Source: Xestospongia muta
Taxonomy: Eukaryota > Porifera > Demospongiae > Haplosclerida > Petrosiidae
Reading direction: 5' to 3'
NCBI GenBank assembly: GCA_963693285.1
Contig: OY848921.1
Location: 8,011,229-8,075,228, forward strand
DNA: 64,000 bases
Shown: one piece after another, positions 56,570 to 64,000 of the stretch
Layout: each line of letters starts with the position of its first letter
How positions within the stretch are numbered: the stretch's first letter is position 1
Translations under genes and position numbers: made by a program
The notes under the pieces: generated by a model
The model's input: the letters and a program-made list of their open reading frames with translations, nothing else
What the model was told of the DNA's origin: nothing
The model's database searches: none

Positions 56570-56624
56570 AAAGCCGGATACATTTGACTTTGGTTTTGTT
56601 ATGCAGTCTCCATTAATTCCTTAA
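53112..56624 (+). CDS. PLBD1: phospholipase B-like protein, copy 2 (18 exons)
   Basis: Tandem paralogue of copy 1 with the same exon structure: 53112-53200, 53282-53368, 53412-53516, 53564-53660, 53946-54027, 54111-54151, 54207-54308, 54499-54569, 54654-54724, 54772-54844, 55015-55175, 55222-55321, 55552-55735, 55912-55954, 56001-56110, 56182-56244, 56426-56485, 56574-56624 (529 residues). It has a signal peptide ([18 protein letters not shown]), and the nucleophile Cys206 in TGHCSVLIK is kept. Exons 2-6 and 11-12 are almost identical to copy 1, including intron sequence between exons 11 and 12, whereas exons 7-9 and 13-18 have diverged clearly. That mosaic fits gene conversion. One intron carries a MITE-like insertion and another a tRNA gene. 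Confidence 0.93.
53693..53925. mobile_element. foldback MITE-like element, copy 2
   Basis: 233-bp relative of the element at 49,385-49,611. It begins GTGACATGATTTTGCGAATA, shares GGGACCACTTCTGTCAAAA, and ends GGTCCCTTTTTGCAAAACAG then GTCAC. It sits in intron 4 of phospholipase-B-like copy 2 (285 bp). The same intron in copy 1 is only 45 bp and lacks it, so it inserted after the gene duplication or was lost from copy 1. No clear target duplication is seen. Confidence 0.85.
54340..54470. repeat. GGATGGAT low-complexity repeat
   Basis: ATGGATG/GATA-rich repeats in the intron between phospholipase-B-like copy 2 exons 7 and 8. Confidence 0.85.
55430..55502 (-). tRNA. tRNA-Lys (anticodon CTT)
   Basis: On the minus strand a 73-nt cloverleaf begins GCCCGGCTAGCTCAGTCGG. 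The 7-bp acceptor stem pairs GCCCGGC with GTTGGGC. The anticodon stem TGGGA/TCCCA encloses the loop CTCTTAA with anticodon CTT (reads AAG, Lys). The TPsiC arm contains GGTTCGAGCCC (B box), the D arm has a good A box, and the discriminator base is G as expected for tRNA-Lys. A run of eight T's follows 3' on the minus strand, a Pol III terminator. It lies antisense inside intron 12 of phospholipase-B-like copy 2; copy 1 lacks it. Confidence 0.96.
56255..56400. repeat. ACATGGATGCATGGACAGACA repeats
   Basis: Irregular tandem repeats of ATGGATGGACAGACAGTAGGACACATGGATACATGC type in intron 16 of phospholipase-B-like copy 2. Confidence 0.85.
56525..56567. repeat. (CT)n at PLB copy 2 final 3' splice site
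   Basis: On the plus (coding) strand (CT)n directly precedes CCTAAAG, the acceptor of the last exon (56574-56624). Copy 1 lacks a tract here. Confidence 0.9.
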
Positions 56625-56629
56625 AAGAG

Positions 56630-56815
56630 GAAATCATCTTAACTAATGCAATAATTTGTACAAAAAGGAAATTGTCTTTACTAACAATAATTTGTATAAA
56701 AAGGAAATTGTCTTTATTAACAATAATTTGTACAAAGAGGAAATCATCTTAACTAACACAATAATTTGTATAAATAAGAAATTGTCTTTACTAAGACAAT
56801 AATTTTTACTATACT
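56630..56815. repeat. about 40-bp AT-rich tandem repeat
   Basis: Four to five units of 'aggaaattgtctttactaac' + 'aataatttgtataaaa' type with variants, directly after the stop codon of phospholipase-B-like copy 2, so probably within its 3' UTR. Confidence 0.85.
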
Positions 56816-57285
56816 ATAATCACTATACTATTAACAGTACAATATAACTAGTACAATTCAACTTATTTGAATAATATCTTTGCAGTTTAACATAATATGT
56901 TAAACTTGGTTAAGTACAGTATTGTCATTTTATTTACTTTGTTCAGAAGAGATATTGTTTTTAAGTATTATTCAGGGTTGTATGCCTATTTGTCTACTGT
57001 TCTTAGATTTATTTATTTATAAACAGCAAATGAAATGAAAAAACATGTAGTTAACATTAGATAATAATAGATATTGTTATGATAATGCGATCAGTTATTA
57101 TTAAAATAGATTACTGAGGACAGCTGCAGATTATCAAAGAATCAAAAAATAAAATAAAAATCAGGAAAAAAAATTTGAGCCCCCGAAAAATTATTTTAAC
57201 GTAACCATAGATATGCTAATACATAAACGTAAATTAAAGACTGAGACGAATTCTCATGTACTCTTTATTGATGAAATCCAGTTCA
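56816..57285. other. spacer between convergent genes
   Basis: AT-rich spacer between the phospholipase-B-like copy 2 3' region and the CaMKI 3' end. No gene seen. Confidence 0.5.
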
Positions 57286-58559
<1,274 letters not shown>

Positions 58560-58759
58560 NNNNNNNNNNNNNNNNNNNNNNNNNNNNNNNNNNNNNNNNN
58601 NNNNNNNNNNNNNNNNNNNNNNNNNNNNNNNNNNNNNNNNNNNNNNNNNNNNNNNNNNNNNNNNNNNNNNNNNNNNNNNNNNNNNNNNNNNNNNNNNNNN
58701 NNNNNNNNNNNNNNNNNNNNNNNNNNNNNNNNNNNNNNNNNNNNNNNNNNNNNNNNNNN
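58560..58759. other. assembly gap (200 N)
   Basis: Exactly 200 N, a typical placeholder of unknown true size. The 5' exons of both flanking divergent genes (CaMKI to the left, RTCB to the right) are missing around it. Confidence 0.97.
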
Positions 58760-58975
<216 letters not shown>

Positions 58976-59030
58976 ACAAAGGAGAGAGAATAAGACAATG
59001 TTTTTATTAGTCTTTGTTTATATCTTATAG

Positions 59031-61172
59031 TCAATGTTTGATCACATACCAGTGGGAGTTGGCTCTAAAGGAGTTATTCCTATGACAGCTAGGTACATGT
59101 ATTGCACATTTCAAAATATTTTTGTTAAAAGGAAATTAACATAAACAGATGACAGGTGCTAACATACCAATTTGACCTGTTCGTGTACATGTACATGTAC
59201 TTGTACTTGTACAATGGGCATGTAACATATATGTACGAGTACATACATTCACTAATACATGCAAAACACATGTATTATACATATGCTTATATTGATAGTT
59301 TCATTCCCATACTGCTAGTACAAGTCTGAGTCTTAAGCTATGTATATATATTTTAAAAGACTAGAATTACTTCTGAGGAAGAAAAACTTTAAAAGTAATT
59401 TTTTTCCGATTTTAGAGAATTAGAAACTGCTCTTGAAATGGGTATGGGACTGGTCATTAAGAGAGGGATATGCATGGGCTGAAGACAAAGAGCATTGTGA
59501 AGAATATGGCCGCATGTTACAAGCTGATCCCTCAAAAGTATCTCAACGAGCTAAGAAACGGGGGCTACCCCAATTAGGCACTCTCGGTGCCGGCAATCAT
59601 TACGCTGAAATCCAGATTGTGGATGAGATATACAATCTTCATGCTGCGGCAAAAATGGGTATCGAAGAGCGAGGTCAGGTCTGTATCATGTTACATAGTG
59701 GAAGTCGTGGATTGGGACATCAAGTTGCTACTGATGCGCTGGTGGAGATGGAAAAAGCAATGAAAAGGGACAACATTGTTGTCAATGATCGTCAGGTGGG
59801 TGTGGTTAATTTTAAATTTTTAAATGGTATCTTTTGAGTAGTTGGCTTGTGCACACATCAAATCAAAAGAGGGAGAGAATTATTTAAAAGCTATGGCAGC
59901 TGCTGCTAATTATGCATGGGTGAATAGATCCAGTATGACATTCTTGACACGACAAGTATGTTCATCTATTGTCATTCCATCCATCCATTCATTGTTCCTA
60001 TTCGTCCATTCATCTAATCATCCATTTATTATATCTTTAATTTATCAACTCCGTCATAATGTATTTATCTATAATCAATATCCATTTTTAAATTTGTTTG
60101 TCCATTCCATTCTTTGCCTGCATCCATAATGTTTTTTTTCCTTTAGGCATTTGCTAAGGCCTTCAAATCCAGTCCTGATGATCTTGACATGCACATAATA
60201 TATGATGTATCACATAACATTGCAAAGGCAAGTAAATTCTAAAAACAGACACAGTTAATTCTATTAATAGTATCGTGACTCGTTCTATTAATAGTATCAT
60301 GACCCGTTCTATTAATAGTATTATGACATGTTCTATTAATAGTATCATACATGCACTTTATATGTAGGTCGAGGAACATATGGTAAGCGGTCGACAAACA
60401 TCTCTATTGGTACATAGAAAAGGATCAACGAGAGCATTCCCACCTCATCATCCTCTGATTCCAGTAGATTACCAGGTATTCATATAATCATGTACTACTT
60501 AAATACTTTTTCTTAAGATTATCGGGCAACCAGTACTTATTGGCGGTACTATGGGTACATGCAGGTACAATGTTGCTATTGAAATAATCAATGTTGAAAT
60601 TATACATAGCTATGTCTTAACTGGGACTGTAATAGGGTTTGAGGAAACATTTGGTTCTACTTGTCACGGAGCAGTAAGTTATTTCATACATTTCTGATCT
60701 CTACTTGTTTATAGGGACGTGCCTTGTCAAGGGCTAAATCAAGGTATTATGTAAAGTGTATTAATATTAGAACAGACATCTGAAGCTAAATATTTAATGT
60801 TTTCATTTTTAGACGAACTCTCGGTTATGAAGACGTCCTGGACTCCTTATCTAAAAAGGGTATAGCTATTCGAGTAGCATCGCCAAAACTGGTTATGGAA
60901 GAGGTATGTGAGTAAATGGATGAATAGATCAACAAATAGATAGATGGATATGAAGATATGGACAGATGAACTAATAGTATAGATATATATCATTTATATT
61001 TGTACTGCTATCTACAGGCTCCTGAGTCATACAAGAATGTTACTGATGTTGTTGATACTTGTAAGATATTGTGTTTGTAATAACGTATGATCTTATATTG
61101 TTGGTAGGTCATGAGGTTGGTATTAGTCAAAAGGCCTTTAAACTAAGACCTATTGCTGTGATCAAGGGATAA
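59031..61172 (+). CDS. RTCB: RTCB tRNA-splicing ligase / RNA 3'-terminal phosphate ligase, 3' part (frameshift in one exon)
   Basis: Catalytic subunit of the tRNA-splicing ligase complex, which joins 2',3'-cyclic-phosphate and 5'-OH RNA ends. Exons: 59031-59092, 59416-59795, 59842-59955, 60147-60227, 60368-60475, 60518-60564, 60610-60673, 60715-60743, 60813-60903, 61018-61060, 61108-61172. They encode about 360 residues, the C-terminal 70% of the protein, starting [18 protein letters not shown]. Landmarks are [26 protein letters not shown] (active-site metal ligands), [46 protein letters not shown] (nucleophilic His region) and the final RPIAVIKG. One extra G at about 59,441-59,446 shifts the frame within [13 protein letters not shown]. 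As the rest is perfectly conserved, this is probably a sequence error. The intron after 60,227 has a GC donor (AAG|GCAAGT). Confidence 0.92.
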
Positions 61173-61472
61173 TGTTTCATTCATGTATTGTAATGTATTA
61201 ATAAATCATGTTTTTTTGTTCAATGTCTCTTATTGTTTATACCTTTCAACTGTTTTTATATATTTAAAAATTTTAAATTAATGATACTATAATTATAATT
61301 ATTTGTAGTATACGGAATGCGTAATATTTGTGTAAAGTTCTGTAAACTGGGCGTTGTTTTCTACACAAATTTCCCGTTTATCTTTGCCCACTTGTAATCA
61401 AATCCGCACATTTTGGCGGCAAAATCAACGTTCCGTCTAAATAATGCACATCCGCTTTATTGGACGTAGGGG

Positions 61473-62199
61473 ATGAAAGCTTTCTCCATTCCTTGTCTTC
61501 TTTCTAGAGAGGATTTGTTGAAAAATCATTTGCACAGATCTCAAAACCAAGGTAAAAGCTATTAGGTGGCATTTTAAAGGGGCAATTCATGACAGAAATA
61601 TTGTTTTCTTAGGAGTGTTGACCAGAGTCTCATCCACCTCCGACAGACAAATTACAAGTATCGTTACCGTAACTTCAACCACGAACTCTACTGAGAGTAG
61701 TACCTCTTTATCTTGTACACCTCAACTTCTGTCATCAAAAGACAATAATACAGTCTATAGTAGTTTCTCCCCTAGTTCAAGTGGTATCTCTAGTCTCAGT
61801 TCATGTTCCTCATCTCAGGAGCAATTAGATACCATTACAACAGAAGTAAATGAACAAAGCTCTATTCCTCCTTTAAAACTTAAAAAAGTACATTCAGACA
61901 ATGGTCGTGTTTGTTATTCTGTCCATCCAAAATCAGACACACCCACCTTGATTGACTCTACCCAAAGTTTTTCAAGTATATCTTCTCCAATCTTATCTTC
62001 ATACTCTTCTCCAAATGCTTCTCCTTTTGTTTCTTCCTTTCAATGCTTATCATCTCCTTTATTTACTATCCCTTGTTCATCTCATATTATCACTGATTTT
62101 AGCTCTCCATTACCTCCACTACCACTAACCCTTATCACAATACCACCAGAAGAACAAGAGGTCACATCCCTATATTCATCAGTGAGTGTCTTACTGAGC

Positions 62200-62235
<36 letters not shown>

Positions 62236-62899
62236 AGGACCAGGATAGGTGGTTATAAGTAATAAGGATCTTGCTATACTGAGGGAGAGAAGTCTTGATA
62301 GACTTCTCTGAGTGGCACAGTGGTGAGGTACTCAGTGAAAAGATAAGTTAACTTTTAAACAATAATTTAAACAGAAGATGCCTCAGTAAACATTAAATTT
62401 ACTTGTTCATGTAATACTCTTATAATTGGTTGTTTTTACCTTATAATGTACAATATTAGAGTGTCTTTATTGAATTAAAAAAAACTCAGTGTTATATTAT
62501 TTTTATATATAGCCACCAGAAGGAAAGAATATTACAGATGTCATCTTTAAATTAAATTCGTGTAAAAGAAGTGATCCTAGTTCAGGGCAGAAAAGACAAT
62601 TGAACTTAAGATCAGATAGGTTAGTTGACTATAATTATTAACTAGTCTCGATCCCAGACCCATTCATCTTTAGTAGTATGGAAGTCTGGGGTTGAGACTA
62701 GACTACAGCATGCACAAACATTATTAATGTACCTGCAATTCCTTCTTTAGAATGATAGCATGTTTTGTCTCTTACAGTGAGTCAGTGAAAAAGCAAAGAA
62801 TTGCTTCACCAGCTAGTTCCTTAATAAAACATACTCCATATAATCATCTTAATAGTGTGTCCCTGTTACCATGGGAAGATAAAAGTCCACAGGTACATG

Positions 62900-62954
<55 letters not shown>

Positions 62955-64000
62955 ATGAGAGTCATGTGACTTGCAACCAATCAAATACCTTGATATCAGT
63001 CAGGTGATGTCTTTTTATATTTATAATATACCGTTTTGGAACTTTACATCTTCCAAATATAATTTACTGTGGTTTTATGCAGAAAGACACACACACACAT
63101 ACACGTTTATATCATATCTATGTCTCTCCTCCACAGGAACTACCCTTAAGTACAATACCTAGCTTTGGTTTCAATCCATCTCTAACGTATAACCACAAAC
63201 TCTTACAAGCTGCTCCACCTTACCAATTGCCCCTTAATTTACCAACCCAATTACCTTCATCGCCTTCCAATACGATCTATTCTACTGCTAAAACGAAACA
63301 TGAATATAGCTCTAACTACCCTTGTATTAAAACTCATACAACAGCGAACCACACATGTGCTAGAACACGTGGGCTTCTTCAAAATTATAAAGCTTGTTCA
63401 AAAACAGTCTCTTCTGTGAATAGGTTGACTGCTAGCACAATTGGAAATCCTCAAAATCACACGATGCATCATTACCCTCCTCAAGTTCAAACTCAAGTAG
63501 AGACAACATTATCTAAGGAAGAGGAACCAATCCCAGATGACAAATATATTCTCATTCTTTTGAAATGGCAGGAAAATTTAAACAAGAAAAAAGGCACAGA
63601 AGGAGGTATTTTAGTTGAAAATGTGATCGACAGAGCTGTTCCTCCTGAAAATTTCCATTACATTACATCCAGTATACCTAGAGAAGGCGTTCCTGATGCG
63701 ATTCCCACGGCTTTAGTAGGTTGTGACTGTAGACAGTGCAGTGATTCATCTTTTTGTTGTCCTCACATGGCCGGACATAAACTTGCCTATACTAAAACAG
63801 GAAAAATCAGAGCTGACAAGGGCAATCCTATATATGAATGTAATTTAATGTGCATGTGTGAACGTGATTGTGTCAATAGAGTGGTCCAAAGAGGACGACG
63901 TTTTCCGGTGTGTATTTTTCGAACTCCTGACCGTGGTTGGGGTGTTAAAACTTGCGTGGCTCTTAAAAAAGGTACTTTTGTGACCGAATATGTAGGGGAA
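61473..64000 (+). CDS. SUV39H: SUV39-type histone H3K9 methyltransferase, partial at window end
   Basis: Five exons in the window (61473-61551, 61613-62181, 62513-62619, 62778-62892, 63137 to the edge) join in frame to 578 residues and continue beyond. The last exon holds a pre-SET domain with clustered zinc-binding cysteines (VGCDCRQCSDSSFCCP...YECNLMCMCERDC) and the start of SET (NRVVQRGRRFPVCIFRT, GWGVKTCVALKKGTFVTEYVGE). These match SUV39H/Su(var)3-9 enzymes that methylate H3 Lys9 in heterochromatin. The first 430 or so residues are Ser/Thr/Pro-rich and low complexity, with no recognisable chromodomain, unlike most animal SUV39H proteins. The start codon is the ATG giving MKAFSIPCLLS, and is less certain than the rest. 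The SET catalytic NHSC-like motif and post-SET are outside the window. Confidence 0.85.
62201..62232. repeat. (GA)n in SUV39H intron
   Basis: Short (GA)n about 20 bases after the GTGAGT donor of the exon ending at 62181, purine-rich on the coding strand. Confidence 0.85.

Overview
The window looks like nuclear DNA from an animal with a small, gene-dense, AT-rich genome. Gene content (SLMAP, TAO kinase, SUV39-type methyltransferase, CaMKI), short GT-AG introns, divergent gene pairs about 100-240 bp apart and a large sulfatase expansion suggest a demosponge such as Amphimedon. That assignment is inference and no database search was run.

Layout. 1-5.6 kb: an unrecognised ORF, an intronless iduronate-2-sulfatase (IDS)-like gene, an IDS pseudogene and an intronless cephalosporin-hydroxylase-type methyltransferase gene, all on the minus strand. 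6.1-15.2 kb (minus): a complete TAO kinase gene reconstructed as 22 coding exons (963 codons). 16-30.3 kb: the main IDS cluster, with five near full-length intronless copies (one frameshifted) and three 3'-end relics. A two-gene block (about 17.6-21.6 kb) is duplicated at 26.4-30.3 kb, on either side of a divergent pair of phospholipase-D-like genes that lack HKD catalytic residues. 30.9-37.2 kb (minus): two mitochondrial amino-acid catabolism genes, a lysine-ketoglutarate reductase that stops before the saccharopine dehydrogenase half, and a branched-chain aminotransferase. 37.4-40.8 kb (plus): KIN17. 41.2-47.0 kb (minus): SLMAP. 47.1-48.6 kb (plus): an intronless GALK2-like kinase. Then come a methyltransferase relic, a foldback element, and two tandem 18-exon phospholipase-B-like genes (49.7-52.9 and 53.1-56.6 kb), the second with a tRNA-Lys(CTT) antisense in an intron. 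57.3-58.5 kb (minus): the 3' half of a CaMKI gene. A 200-N assembly gap follows. 59.0-61.2 kb (plus): the 3' part of RTCB. 61.5-64.0 kb (plus): a SUV39-type H3K9 methyltransferase running off the end.

How genes relate. The IDS-like and phospholipase-B-like products are predicted secreted or lysosomal hydrolases. The reductase and aminotransferase start two mitochondrial amino-acid degradation routes. TAO kinase and SLMAP both belong to Hippo/STRIPAK signalling in other animals, but nothing here shows co-regulation.

The most unusual features are repeats tied to splicing. Long (TC)n tracts usually form the polypyrimidine tract of 3' splice sites. A 60-bp minisatellite in introns of two genes has units that resemble an acceptor, a 9-nt exon and a donor. 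Exon coordinates were derived by hand from splice consensus plus reading-frame continuity and family similarity, and have not been checked against RNA.
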